NCBI GenBank assembly: GCA_035048495.1 | Contig: CM068541.1 | Span: 12,655,929-12,719,928, forward strand | Source of the DNA: Euptelea pleiosperma | Taxonomy: Eukaryota > Streptophyta > Magnoliopsida > Ranunculales > Eupteleaceae | Length of the DNA stretch: 64,000 nucleotides | Reading direction: 5' to 3' | Shown: positions 33,275 through 45,303 of the stretch, one piece after another | How positions within the stretch are numbered: the first letter of the stretch is position 1 | Layout of the letters: each line of letters opens with the position of its first letter | Notes under the pieces: generated by a model | Told to the model about the DNA's origin: nothing | What the model saw: only the letters and a program-made list of their open reading frames with translations | Databases searched by the model: none | Translations under genes and position numbers: made by a program

Positions 33275-36200
33275 TAACGGCCAGGAGGGTGACCAGAGAC
33301 ATGCGTGCGTTTCGGGATTTTATCGATCGTAACTGTCTGATGGATCTCCCCATGGATGGTGGCAGATTCACTTGGTCCAACAATCAAGAGAATCCAATTC
33401 TTTGTAGATTGGCTAGATTTTTGATATCAGCCGAGTGGGAGAACCACTTTCCCGGCATCTCTCAGGTAGCGATTCCCAAACCAGCTTCAGATCACGTCCC
33501 TTTGTTGTTGGAATGTAGGGGTTTCTGAAGCCGACCCTTCCCCTTTCGATTCGAGAATATGTGGCTTCAAAGCCCTAACTTTAAGGAGAAAGTGCTAGAG
33601 TGGTGGAGTAGCCAATACTTTCCAGGTAAAGCAGGTACAGTTTTCAGAAAGAAGCTCAAAGCCCTTAAAGTTATGATCTTAGAGTGGAATAAGGAGAAGT
33701 TTGGGAGGGTTGATAAGAAAAAGAATGCCATTCTTGAGGAGATCTCCTCTATTGATAGGGAGGAGGAATCTAGTCAGCTCCCTCCTGAAGCTCGCAGTAA
33801 AAGGATAGATCTGAAGGGGGAATACCAACATTTAGTTATGTTGGAGGAGATAAGTTGGAAACATAAATCCAGAATCAGGTGGCTTAAGGAGGGTGATAAC
33901 AATACTAAATTTTTCTACAAGATGGCAAACGTTCATAGAAGATCAAATTTTTGTCCCGTCTGGTGATCATGGGAGAAGTGCTGGAAGATGAAGATAGCAT
34001 AAGGAAGGGTGTGGTTGACTTTTATTCTGAACTTTATACTGAGACCAACCCTTATCGACCTACCTTGGATGGGTTCCCGTTTGCTACCATCAGTGACGCT
34101 GATAGGATTGAGTAGAAAGACCTTTTTCGGAGGAGGAGATTTTGCAAGCCATTTTAGAGCTAGCTGGAGACAAGGCACTGGGTTTGGATGGTTTTTCCTT
34201 GGCCTTCTTTAAGGATTGTTGGGAGGTCTTTATGAAGGTGGTGACCGATTTTTACGAGCACGATTTTTTGGACTACACCTCCAACAGTACTTTCGTTGTT
34301 CTCATCCCGAAGAGATTGGGGGTTGAAGACATTTCTGGTTTTCGGCCCATTAGTCTTGTGGGCAGCATCTATAAGATCCTGGCCAAGACGTTAGCTCCCG
34401 AATGCGCAAGGTGTTGTCTTCGGTTATATCGCATTCGCAAGGTGCGTTTGTACTTGGCAGACATATTCTGGATGGCATGCTCCTAGCCAATGAATGTTTA
34501 GATTCTCGGAGAAGGGCGGGTATTCCAGGGGTCGTGTGCAAAATAGACATGGAAAAGGCTTACGATCACGTAAATTAGAGCTTTGTTGATTACATGTTGG
34601 GCAGGATGGGCTTTGGCATGAAATGGAGGTCGTGGATCCGTAAATGTATTTCCTCTGCTTCTTTCTCTATTCTGGTTAATGGTTCCCCGGCTGGTTACTT
34701 TCGCAGCTCTAGAGGGCTTCGTCAAGGGGACCCTGTTCTCTCCTTACCTATTTATAGTAGTGGTGGAGGCCTTGGGCAGCATGTTAGCTAGGGCTGTCGA
34801 AATCAGGGAGGTTGCTGGATTCAAGGTGTGCCCGGAGATGTCCCTTATTTCCCATCTTCAATTCGTTGATGACACACTAGTGTTCCTCGACAACTCTTTG
34901 TCTCAATCGAGGTTTTTGAGGGGTCTTCTAGTGTGGTTCGAAGCTGTGACAGGTCTAAGGGTCAATATGGCTAAGAGCTTGATGTATGGGGTGGGGGAAG
35001 TGGATAATCTAGTTGACATGGCTGATAGTATGGGTTGTTCCGTAGGTGAGCACCCAACTTCTTATTTGGGCATTCCGCTAGGGGCCAATTACAGATCGAA
35101 AGCTATTTGGGACCCTGTGATTGAGAGGCTCAGGAATAGATTGGCCATATGGAAATCTAAATACCTGTCTAAAGGGGGCAAGTTGGTGCTCATTAAGCAT
35201 TGCTTATCCAGTCTGCCTATTTATTTCATGTCCTTGTTTACGATGCCTAAACACATCGCCAACTCTCTAGAAAGGACTATGAGAAACTTCTTGTGGAATG
35301 ATAAGGGAGGAAGTGGCAAATTCCATCTGGTGAGGTGGGAGTCTATCTGTAGACCCAAGATTCAGGGAGGCTTAGGGGTCCGGAAGCTTTCGGTGATGAA
35401 TGCTGCGTTATTGGGTAAATGGCTGTGGAGATTTGGGGAGGAACAATCAAGTTTATGGAGAAAAGCTATGGCTGGAAAGTATGGGGTTCTGGATTTTGAT
35501 TGGGAGTCCCGTACCGTCTCAACTCCCTATGGCTGTAGCGTTTGGAAGGGGATCATGAAGCTCCAGAAGAGATTTCTCGAAGGCATTTCCTACAAGGTGG
35601 GTGCAGGGGACAGAGTTCGTTTTTGGGAAGATTTGTGGTGAGGCAAGACGACTCTTATGGCTGATTTTCCTGAGCTCTATGCCATCTCGAATTCGAAGGG
35701 GTACTCTATCTCTACGACTATGGCTATGGAAGGCAATAATATGTCGTGGAACTTCCGTTTTAGAAGAAGACTTAATGATTGAGAGATCGAAGCGACCTCT
35801 AGACTGTTGCTTCGGTTGCAGGACGTCTCAATTTCTTCTGTATCGGATAGGCGTATCTGAAGCGGGACTAAAAACGGGGGTTTTTTGGTTCGCTCTTGGT
35901 ATACGGAACTTCTTCCTACATTAGACACTACCTATCTTGCCCCTTTCATTTGGGGATCGAAAGCCCCTTCCAAGGTTGCCTTTTTCCTTTGGTTGGCTTC
36001 TTTGAACAGAATATTGACGGTGGATCACTTGATAGCCCGAAAAGTGTTCATTGTTGATTATTGTTCTATGTGCAAGCACAGCGGAGAATCGGTAAATCAT
36101 CTTCTATTACACTGTGAGTTGGCTAGGGCGGTGTGGACCTCATTTTTTGAGGAGTTCGGCATAGAGTGGATTCTTCCTTCTTCAGTGTTACTTCTTCTCT

Positions 36201-36583
36201 CGAGCTGGGCCACCAAGGCCTTCTCTTCTAGGGGCCGCGTGTTATGGAAACTACTTCCTTTTGCCATTTCTTGGGGACTTTTGGAAGGAGCGAAATCTCA
36301 GAGTGTTCGATGGAAAAGAAGAATCTAAGGCGAACATCATTCTTAATATCAGAGGACTGCTCATCCTTTGGTCCAAAGTTTTTCCCGAATGTCGGGGTTT
36401 GTTTTTTGAAGATTTCGTTTTTAGATGGGATCTCATCTGCAACTGTGACATTCCGTGACTCGTAGTCTTTGTTCTTCGTTTTTTTTGTGTGCTTTTTGTT
36501 TTTTTGTGAAGGTTTCCTCAACCTTCTAGACTGCTTTGTACTTCCTTTTCCTTCTATATATTTGCACTTATCAAAAAAAAAAA
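33275..36583 (+). pseudogene. 5'-truncated L1-type LINE
   Basis: Plus-strand pieces in order: the end of the endonuclease domain (33295-33528, GGRFTWSNNQ and ASDHVPLLLE motifs), linker (33559-33966), reverse transcriptase (about 34142-35100, with the catalytic FVDD block near 34862-34875), thumb region, zinc-binding region (35885-36240) and C-terminal FEDFVFRWDLI block (near 36430). Several stops and shifts break it. It ends in TTATCAAAAAAAAAAA at 36583. It lies in the sense direction in intron 1 of the Mpv17 gene. Confidence 0.85.
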
Positions 36584-37805
36584 CTGTTATTTAACAGATA
36601 AAAATTTCACATGGTTTGAATTCTCATACAATCCAGAGGTGGGTCTTGAGTCAACTCAGGATTGCCGGGGACCAAGACATGAGACAATAGGCGGGTCAAC
36701 ATATTTCATCTTATATTTCACATTACACCATTCGATCCAACTTGAGACTAAGTCTAAGAACCATGGTTATTTAAGTTTAGCTGAATATTTGATTCTAAAA
36801 AATAAAATTTTGACCATTTGACCCGTTATAATGGTCATAACGGTGACACCACCTATCTGTTATGCCATTATAACGGTCCTTTTTACACCTTGCTTGATAT
36901 TTTATAATTGACCACATCATACAGTTATGTAGTTATATGATCTGGTTATATCCAAGTGGGGTCCTTAGTGCATTTGCCTCTTTCAACCAAACTAAATGTA
37001 TATTTGCTTTTGACTTTAGAGTATTTATCAAGTACTCAATAATAGTAAAACTGTCAAACATAAACATGTCACCTAGGTCTTTCATAGGATTTTTTTACAA
37101 GGTTCTAGAGTGATACTTCATGAACCATTAAGTGCTGATTATCAATACATTTAATACTCGACCGAAATGATTTTTCATTTTTTTACATATCCAGACAAGC
37201 AATGTTTTAAAAATTGTGAGGCGTCTATGAGGCTTCTTTCCTTTGTGAGGTAAGGCATAAGCCTTCAATTGCTTTTCAAAAAAGCATAGAAAAGAATCAA
37301 CTACAGAATTAAAGAATTTAAGATCTCTTCTTTTTTATGATTTACCTTAAAGATCACCTCAAGGCTGGAATTTTAATACATTGGTAATTATTATGTGATG
37401 TCTATGAAGTAAAAATTCTCCTTTTATTATTTCAAGGTCTTAATTGCTTGTTCTTGTATCATATGTATTTATTAACTTCAAAATTTAGTAATGTATGCTG
37501 TTGTGTTATTGTCTCTTTAATTGGTCGATCCAACAAATATACAAGCTATGTTTTTAGCAAACATATTGATTTTGAGGGTCCATTGATTTCAATCTTAGGA
37601 GTTTTTATGCTTCTTTCATAAAGCTCAAGTTCTTAAAAGTTTGACACTAGCATTTTTGGTTTCTCTACTCTAGAAATATAGTTACTTGGAAACACTTCCA
37701 GTTGAAAACCATGTATGTCATTTAGTAGTATATATAAGAGGAAGAAAATGCTTTAAATCATCTTCAATGGGGTTGTTTTATGTAAAGAAGATGAATGGAG
37801 GCGGT
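36584..37805. other. Intron sequence; nothing firm
   Basis: AT-rich. A short TAACGG-type repeat lies near 36815-36890. No gene seen. Confidence 0.45.
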
Positions 37806-38070
37806 AATTTTTTTCTTTTTTGATAAGTGTAATCTATTAATGGAAAAGCTTTACAAAAGACCTAAGAGGTCGAGAAGACCTACAACAGGCTAAACAGATA
37901 CAACAGACAAAAGAGGAACAAACAAAGAAAATGGGAAAATCGGAAAATCCAATCTACACAATATCTCTGCAACATATCAAGTCCCAACGAAAGACGAAAT
38001 CCTCGAAGAATAACCCACGGCACTCTGTAAAGGCTTTGGACCAACAAAACAGTAAACCCTTAATGGATGT
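37806..38070 (-). pseudogene. LINE 3'-end fragment
   Basis: On the minus strand, about 260 bases match the end of the 33.3-36.6 kb LINE, including the SKAFTECRG and FEDFVFRWD blocks, and finish with the TATCAAAAAAG tail (seen as a T-run at 37806). It is strongly 5'-truncated. Confidence 0.65.
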
Positions 38071-38356
38071 GGTATTTTTGGAGAAAGAAAAGGAAAAAAA
38101 TAACTTTTTATATGTTTGAGTCGTGTATGTGTCTCTATAAATTGAGGCTTAAACCTCAAGTTAGCCTTGTGTTTCAAGCCTTGAGGTTTAAGCCTTAACT
38201 TGGCGAGGTGTATGCCTCTTATAAACTAGTCAAGGCTTAAGCCTTGAGGCCAAGATCTTGTGCCTCGCCTCGAGGTGTTCTAATTCATGCATGGTGTATG
38301 GTTTTTTTTTTTGCTTTAGTAATGAACTTTATATTATTTTTATATTTTATAGAAAG

Positions 38357-38361
38357 GTCGT
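38357..38361 (+). other. Target-site duplication of copy C, left
   Basis: GTCGT directly before the 5' LTR; the identical 5-mer follows the 3' LTR at 51639-51643. This marks a clean insertion. Confidence 0.93.
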
Positions 38362-39659
38362 TGTGGGTGCCGTATTTTCCAGCTAGTCAAAATTGGACAC
38401 GTATCTCTGGCTTAGCACGTGCGGTTTCAAATACACGACGCGTGTTAGACGACAGCACGCGAGAGTTAATGCGCTGGAATCATCATCAAGAGCAATAAAC
38501 TGCCAATCGTGTCGCTCGATTTCCATTACTTGGAAATGCCACGTGTCAGGATTGTTTTATCGACACATGGAAGTGATGCTGACAGAGAATATTAGCGTCT
38601 CAGCCTTTAATATGCCGGGAAGTATTCAATCTTGCCCGACATATTGATGAGTCTCATCCCACCGAGATCAACTGGATAGACGGGATCTTCTACAATCTCA
38701 TCCCGGGAACTCAAGGTTCTCTTCCCGGGAAAACTCAAGTATATCATCCCGGGAACTCCAAACATGTCATCCCGGGAACTCATCCTGGCAATTCAAGTAT
38801 ATCATCCCGGGAATTCCAAACATGTCATCCCGGGAACTCATCTTGGCAACTCAGGTATATCATCCCGGAAACTCCAAATATGTCATCCCGGGAACTCATC
38901 CTGGCAACTCAAAGTATAGATTCCCGGAAACTCTGAACATCTCATCCCGAGACATCCTCCCGGCAAGGTCAAATTATTGGCTGGATGCATTTATCCCGAC
39001 AAGGTCATCAGACTTGCTTGACGGGATCTATTTCAATATCATCCCGTCAAAGCCAGATAATGTCAAATGACTTATGTGGCATGATCTCTTACATACGAGG
39101 TAAGTATTCTGAATACCATCGATTTCTTAACTAATGAATATTGGCCACGTGGCAGCTAGTTGAATTATCACGGATTCGACATCACCTTATCTGAACACCT
39201 GACACGGAGGATGCCACCTCAGTATTATTTCAGTTATTTCAGGTATAACTGAATCAAGAAAGTCAAAGTTTAAACCGACAGATTCTGTTTTATAACAGAA
39301 TCTATCTGAGTCATCATTGACTGATAATGACTAGACACGTGGAAGGTGAGTCACGCCAGTTCCAAGGCTATAAATACAAGACCTTCAGAACTGAGAAAAG
39401 GATCTTGCTCTCCAGATCCAGATAGCTTAAACTCTGAAATCTTTTACTATTTCCTAAAACCTGTTACATTTCCTAAGCTGACTTGAGCGTCGGAGCCTTG
39501 TCAACAGGTACAACCAAATCTCATCTGGAGATCATCCTATCCTTCGCAGAGGAGAAAGCAGTTTCATCCTGGAGCATCAGAGTCGTCCGATCATCACCAT
39601 AATCCGAATCGTCTGACCTCAAAGATTGTGTGGGTTAGATCAGATATTTTTCCCCCACA
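38362..39659 (+). repeat. 5' LTR of Tat copy C
   Basis: 1298 bp, TGTGGG to CCCACA. TATA box TATAAATA at 39369-39376 and CACGTG at 39336-39341. CCCGGG-rich subrepeats at about 38698-38970 have a 58-bp unit with a composition different from that in copy A. Confidence 0.95.
39369..39376 (+). promoter_or_regulatory. LTR TATA box, copy C
   Basis: TATAAATA in the same position as in copy A, with a CACGTG core about 30 bases upstream. Confidence 0.6.
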
Positions 39660-39664
39660 TCTTT

Positions 39665-39681
39665 TGGCGCCGTCTGTGGGA
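39665..39681 (+). other. Primer-binding site, copy C
   Basis: The stretch beginning TGGCGCCGTCTG, five bases after the 5' LTR, is identical to that of copy A. Confidence 0.7.
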
Positions 39682-39725
39682 AACGACTAGAAGTTTTCCG
39701 TTCTAAGAGATATTCGATTCGAACA

Positions 39726-41914
39726 ATGGTGGATACCAGACGCACAGGTCTCAGGAGTGGACGAGAGAAGAATCCGACTAGCGATCTCAGAGATGCTATT
39801 ACGGAGGGGAGAAGAGCGAGAGAATTGGACAATCAGCAGAAGATGATTGCCCAATTGCGCGAAGAGAATGAGGAGTTGAAGCAGCGGATGACTGTTGAAC
39901 GAACTGGTGATTATACATCTGGTGCAGCAGGGCGTAGTCACCAGGAGAAAAGTCATTTCCATTCAGACAGATCGAATTCAGAGGAATCTGTCTTGCGAAA
40001 TCCACGTAGTAGACGTGGAGATTCACATATTCCGCTTCCAGAGAAGCGTCATAAAGCCGAGTCTTCCTGCCAGCGAAGCTCGGATCATATTCAGCCAGAA
40101 ACCAGGAGATAGCTGATCTAGTAGCTGAGATGATGGGAAAGAAAGAAACATTGGCTGATAAAATGACAGCAATGGCAACGAGAATTCCTAGAGATTCTCC
40201 TTTTACAGAAGAGATACAGGGATACCGTGCCCCAAAATCTTTTTCTTATCCTAAATTTTCGATATTCACAGGAGAGACAGATCCTGTGAATCACGTACTT
40301 CGCTTCAGAAAGGCGATGACGATGTGGGAGTTTCAAGACGAACTCCTCTGCAGGATGTTCCCTTCCACTTTAAGCGACGATGCATTGATCTGGTTTAACC
40401 AGATAGCCCCCCGAACCATTTCTGACTTCACAAAGTTGAGTACTCTCTTCATCACTCGATATTCTTGCAACAGATTACATAAGAATGATGTCGATGTGCT
40501 ATTTAATGTACATTGTGATCAGAAAGAAACCTTGCGAGATTTTACAAAGAGATTCCGTACTCTCATGACCACAGTGGAAGACTGTGATGATAAGCATGCC
40601 GTTACAGCCTTTCGCAAGGCATTATCCACGAGTTCTGGACTATACATGTCTCTAACGAAGAATAGGCCAGTGAGTATGGAAGCCCTGTTTCTTCGAGTAG
40701 AGAAATACTCTAAACTTGAGGACGACACACTCCAGCGAGGCCCAGGAGTGGCTATATCAGTGAATGAAGTGAAGAAGGCCCCGACCTCCAGCAAAATTTC
40801 AAAGGGAAAGCAAAAAGCTGTAGCTGAGATCATCACGACGGCAGAGATTCCCGTGAAGGTACCAGAGAAGTCGGGGAGCACGGGGCAGTATCCCCGTCGA
40901 GAGAGAAGGATTTTTACATCCTTGAACAAGACCATTAGTCAGATATTTGATCTGATTAAGAACGAGAAGTATCTCCAATATCCCCGACCAATGAGGCCGG
41001 ATTTGAAGGGAGACAGAGATATGAATCTGTTCTGTGCCTTCCACCAAGAGGCAGGGCACATAACCAATAAATGCTGGGCGCTGAAGCATAAGATTGAGGA
41101 CCTGATTAACCAAGGCTTTTTGCAACAGTTTATTGCCAGCACGACTGGGGCAGTAGCTGGAGCCGAGGTTCTCAAGAAGGATAAGAACCCCGTTAAACAG
41201 CAAGAGCGTGGGTTGGTAATTGATGTGATACACGGGGGAGGACGGCAACTATCCCGTGGAGAGACAGAGAGGGTGGACAGGATTAAAATCAGGAAGGTTG
41301 AACACCTGAATGAGATCTTGCACCTGTCAATGGGACCTAGAATCACAGATCCCGTGGAGATGATGGAGAACACTGACGCAGCGATTTTCTTCTCCGACAA
41401 AGATCTCGTGGGAGTAGATCATCCACATTCAGACGCGCTAGTGCTCACTTTGCCTGTCGGTAATTATGAGGTGAAGCGTCTGTTGATTGATCCGGGGAGC
41501 TCAGCAGAGATTTTATTTGCAGAGGCTTATCGAAAGATGGGTTTTAACCCGTCAGATCTCATCCAGAGCAATGTTCCTCTGGTCGGATTCAATGGCCAGA
41601 GAGAATATGCAATGGGAAAGATAATTCTGCCAGTAAAGACTGGACCGATCACGTCTATGGTCGAATTTCTTGTTCTAGATACACCATCCCCCTACAACGG
41701 CATCTTGGGGAGAGGCTGGATACATGAAGTCAAGGGAGTACCGTCTACTTATCATCAATTGTTCCGATTCCCAACTGCTCACGGGATTATGGAGCTCAAG
41801 GGAGATCAGGCCATCTCGGCAAAATGCTATGCCATGGCCCTGAAATCGAAGCAGGTCCCAGTCCTGGAGGATCATCATGGAGGGGGAACTTCGTCCGTAG
41901 TTATGGAAAAATAG
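39726..41914 (+). pseudogene. gag-protease of Tat copy C, frameshifted near the N-terminus
   Basis: The first frame (39726-40112) gives the N-terminal coiled-coil region and then stops because four bases present in copy A are missing just after 40106. From Met 40130 the second frame runs 594 codons to the TAG at 41912-41914, with an intact gag core, C-x2-H-x4-H-x4-C knuckle and the D-x-G-S protease motif. The core protein could still be made from the internal Met, lacking the coiled-coil region. The CAG that is mutated to TAG in copy A is intact here. Confidence 0.88.
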
Positions 41915-41920
41915 CAATTA
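41912..41920 (+). promoter_or_regulatory. Leaky stop UAG-CAA-UUA between gag-protease and pol
   Basis: This is the exact stop context known from tobamovirus readthrough. The frame continues open directly into pol. Copy A has UAG-CAG-UCA, different at two bases but still CARYYA. Confidence 0.68.
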
Positions 41921-44900
41921 GAGCGCATCCCGGCAAGTCTGGAGCAGACTGCGCTGACCCGGGAAGGTGACATTGAGCAAGGGACAAGTCCCACAGTTGA
42001 GGAGACTGATCAGGTTAACCTCGGTAGTGAGGAAAACCCAAAGTATACTTATATCGGGGCTGGATTATCTGCGGAAGAAAAAATATCCTTCACTGATTTT
42101 CTCAAATCTTATATGGATGTTTTCGCATGGTCATTTAACGATATGCCGGGTATTTCTCCCGACATTTCCTGCCACCATCTACAGGTAAATAGAGATCATT
42201 TACCTGTGAAACAGAGACCTCGGAGGATTGCTCCAGAGAAGCAGCAGGCAGTCCAGGAAGAGATTGATAAACTCCTGGAGGCCGGATTCATCCGCGAAGT
42301 CAACAATGCACAATGGTTAGCCAACATAGTGGCTGTTCCGAAGAAGAATGGGAAAATCAGAGTCTGCATAGACTTCACACACTTGAATAAAGCCTGCCCT
42401 AAAGATCCATATCCTTTGCCGAGGATTGATCAACTGGTTGACGCAACCTCGGGATATGAGATCTTATCTTTCATGGATGGGTATTCGGGTTATAATCAGA
42501 TCCCTCTGTATGAGCCAGATCAGGAGATGACAGCCTTCACGACTGATAGGGGCGTCTTTTGTTACAGAGTGATGCCTTTTGGTCTCAAGAATGCGGGAGC
42601 CACTTACCAACGTCTCGTTAATAAAATGTTCCATGATATGATTGGCGTGACGATGGAAGTGTATATAGACGATATGATGGTTAAAACAAGGACCCGGGAA
42701 TTACATCTGGGAGATCTCGGGAGAACGTTTGATCGTCTTCGAGAGTATCAAATGAAACTCAATCCTGCCAAGTGCGTCTTTGGAGTGACCTCAGGGAAAT
42801 TTCTAGGTTATCTCATTACGAGGCGAGGAATTGAAGCTAATCCCGAACAGATCAGGGCTTTGACAGATATGCCTTCACCGAAGAACAGGAAGGAAGTCCA
42901 AAAGCTTGCCGGGAGAATAGCAGCATTGAATCGCTTCATAGCGAGATCGTCAGATAGATGCAGACCTTTATTCAGGCTCTTGAAGAAGAATGGAAGATTT
43001 GACTGGACTGAAGAGTGTGATGAAGCCTTTCAAAAGCTCAAACATTATCTCTCACAACCTCCGATTCTTTCTAAACCTGATCAAGGGGAGCCTCTGGGTC
43101 TTTATTTGGCTACCACAGATGAATCCATTAGCGCCGTTCTCTTCCGTGAGCTCGATCGGGAAGAACGACCAGTATATTTCACCAGTAAGACTTTGATTGG
43201 GGCAGAAACGAGATATGCCACAATCGAGAAAGCTGCTTTGGCTTTGATTTATGCTTCGAGACGTCTTAAACCCTACTTTGAAGGCAGGACTATTACGGTT
43301 TACACAGAGCATCCTTTGAAATCTATACTCGGTAAGATCGATTTGTCAGGGAGAATGGCTAAATGGGCCATTTATTTGGCTCAATACGACATTCAGTTCT
43401 CACCAAGAACATCTGAGAAGGGACATGCCTTGGCAGGGTTTTTGGCCGACTTCCCAGTTCAAGATGTGGCAGATCTTGGGGGCGAGGACAGAGAAGTTCT
43501 TCCACTTCCCGAGATGCCAGAGATGTTGAATCCCAAGACGGGATGGAGATTGTTTACTGATGGATCAGCCAATGAGAACGGATCAGGTGTAGGAGTCGTT
43601 CTGGTCACACCTGAGAATACTAGATTGGAAAAATCTGTTAAATTCGGGTTCGTGGCATCCAATAACGAAGCAGAATATGAAGCAATGATTTCGGGACTCC
43701 AGACAGCACTTGATCTCGGGATAACAGACATTACCGCTTATACTGATTCACAGCTGGTCGTCAGTCAGTTTGCTGGGACATATCTAGCCCGAGATGAGAG
43801 GATGGCAGCTTATTTAGATATTGTTCAACATTTGGCTGAGCGATTTGGTAACATAAAAATTCATCAGTTACCAAGGATGGAAAATCGGCATGCTGATGCT
43901 TTGGCCTATTTATCTACTATGATGGGAGGGGCTGAATCAAGAACTATATCCGTGGACTATCAGGAATTTCCGAGTATTCATTCACCTCTTGAAGTTTATC
44001 TGGCCCCGGTGGAGGTTGATCATGAGCCAAGTTGGATGGACGATTTTCGAAGGTATTTACAGCATGGAGAACTCCCTTCTGGGAGAGATGCCGCAAAGAG
44101 AATTCAGAGGCTTGGAAGAAGGTATATCATGGTAGGCCAAGATCTCTACAGGAAATCAGCATCAGGTCCTCTCCTTAAATGTCTTACCCCCAGAGAATCT
44201 CAGCAAGTTCTTCTTGAGATACACGCGGGGGAATGTGGAAATCACTCGGGGGCGAGGACCTTGGCACATAAAGCTCTCAGCCAAGGTTATTTTTGGCCCT
44301 ACATGCAGAAAGATGCCAAGTTGCTGGTGAAGAAATGTGAGAAGTGTCAGAAATATTCTCCATTGATAAAGGTTCCCGCCGAAGAGCTGCATCCTGTATT
44401 CAGTCCATGGCCATTTGCGAAATGGGGACTAGATATAATGGGACCATTCCCGACAGCCCCAGGGAATGTGAGATTCTTATTGGTGGCCACGGATTACTTC
44501 ACAAAGTGGATCGAGGCAGTGCCGTTAGTTCAGGTACAGTCTTCGCATGTGAAGAGGTTCTTATGGGAGAATATCATCTGCCGGTTCGGCATTCCAGAAG
44601 AGATAGTCACAGATAACGGAACCCAATTTGATTCCACCGAGGTGAAAGCTCTGTGTCAGGCTTTGAATATAAAGAAAAGACTATCTGCCCCAAGATACCC
44701 CCAGAGTAACGGACTTGCCGAGAGAGCAAATCGAGTTATACTCGAAAACTTGAAGAAGAGGTTAGATCGAGCAAAGGGAAAATGGGCGGAAGAATTATCA
44801 GGAGTACTCTGGGCATATCGAACTACCCCGAGAAGAACTACAGGGGAATCTCCATTTTCTCTGGCTTATGGATCAGAGGCAGTAATCCCTACAGAAGTTG

Positions 44901-45268
44901 TTATCCCGACATCTCGGACTCAGGCTGTCAATACTGGGCAGAATGAAGGAATATTGGCTCGGGACAATGACTTGCTAGAAGAGCGTCGGGAACAGGCAGT
45001 TGTGAGATTGGCTAATTATCAGCAAACTATCAAACGGTCATATGATCGCCGCGTCAGACGCAGGACCTTCAAAGTTGGAGATTTGGTACTGAGAAAAGTA
45101 TTTGACAATACAAGGGAGCCCGGGAGTGGCAAATTGGGGGCCAATTGGGAAGGTCCTTACCTTATTGACAGGATTGGGCAGAACGGGGCTTATTACTTGA
45201 AGACACAAGACGGAGATGTATTTGAAAGACCGTGGAACGCATTTAATATGCGGATTTTCTATCAATAA
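41915..45268 (+). CDS. pol of Tat copy C (RT, two RNase H domains, integrase)
   Basis: Open from the leaky stop to 45268. Counting from Met 42113 (1051 aa): reverse transcriptase with YIDD at 184-187; the connection and gypsy RNase H (about 270-400, active-site motif weak); second RNase H with TDGS near 481 and YTDSQ near 544; integrase H-H-C-C finger (about 703-750); catalytic D near 773, D near 832 and E near 869; C-terminal domain (about 970-1051). The frame is uninterrupted. A second, archaeal-type RNase H is known to mark the Tat lineage. It should be made as a readthrough fusion with gag-protease, since no separate start is evident. Confidence 0.95.
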   Translation, partial: QLERIPASLEQTALTREGDIEQGTSPTVEETDQVNLGSEENPKYTYIGAGLSAEEKISFTDFLKSYMDVFAWSFNDMPGISPDISCHHLQVNRDHLPVKQRPRRIAPEKQQAVQEEIDKLLEAGFIREVNNAQWLANIVAVPKKNGKIRVCIDFTHLNKACPKDPYPLPRIDQLVDATSGYEILSFMDGYSGYNQIPLYEPDQEMTAFTTDRGVFCYRVMPFGLKNAGATYQRLVNKMFHDMIGVTMEVYIDDMMVKTRTRELHLGDLGRTFDRLREYQMKLNPAKCVFGVTSGKFLGYLITRRGIEANPEQIRALTDMPSPKNRKEVQKLAGRIAALNRFIARSSDRCRPLFRLLKKNGRFDWTEECDEAFQKLKHYLSQPPILSKPDQGEPLGLYLATTDESISAVLFRELDREERPVYFTSKTLIGAETRYATIEKAALALIYASRRLKPYFEGRTITVYTEHPLKSILGKIDLSGRMAKWAIYLAQYDIQFSPRTSEKGHALAGFLADFPVQDVADLGGEDREVLPLPEMPEMLNPKTGWRLFTDGSANENGSGVGVVLVTPENTRLEKSVKFGFVASNNEAEYEAMISGLQTALDLGITDITAYTDSQLVVSQFAGTYLARDERMAAYLDIVQHLAERFGNIKIHQLPRMENRHADALAYLSTMMGGAESRTISVDYQEFPSIHSPLEVYLAPVEVDHEPSWMDDFRRYLQHGELPSGRDAAKRIQRLGRRYIMVGQDLYRKSASGPLLKCLTPRESQQVLLEIHAGECGNHSGARTLAHKALSQGYFWPYMQKDAKLLVKKCEKCQKYSPLIKVPAEELHPVFSPWPFAKWGLDIMGPFPTAPGNVRFLLVATDYFTKWIEAVPLVQVQSSHVKRFLWENIICRFGIPEEIVTDNGTQFDSTEVKALCQALNIKKRLSAPRYPQSNGLAERANRVILENLKKRLDRAKGKWAEELSGVLWAYRTTPRRTTGESPFSLAYGSEAVIPTEVVIPTSRTQAVNTGQNEGILARDNDLLEERREQAVVRLANYQQTIKRSYDRRVRRRTFKVGDLVLRKVFDNTREPGSGKLGANWEGPYLIDRIGQNGAYYLKTQDGDVFERPWNAFNMRIFYQ

Positions 45269-45303
45269 AGATGATTCTAAGTGTCTCATACAAGAAGCAT
45301 CAT

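Noticed and set aside
33263..36596. ATTTAACA as the target duplication of the LINE
   Set aside because: The right copy is separated from the poly(A) tail by CTGTT and the sequence is AT-rich, so a chance match is likely.
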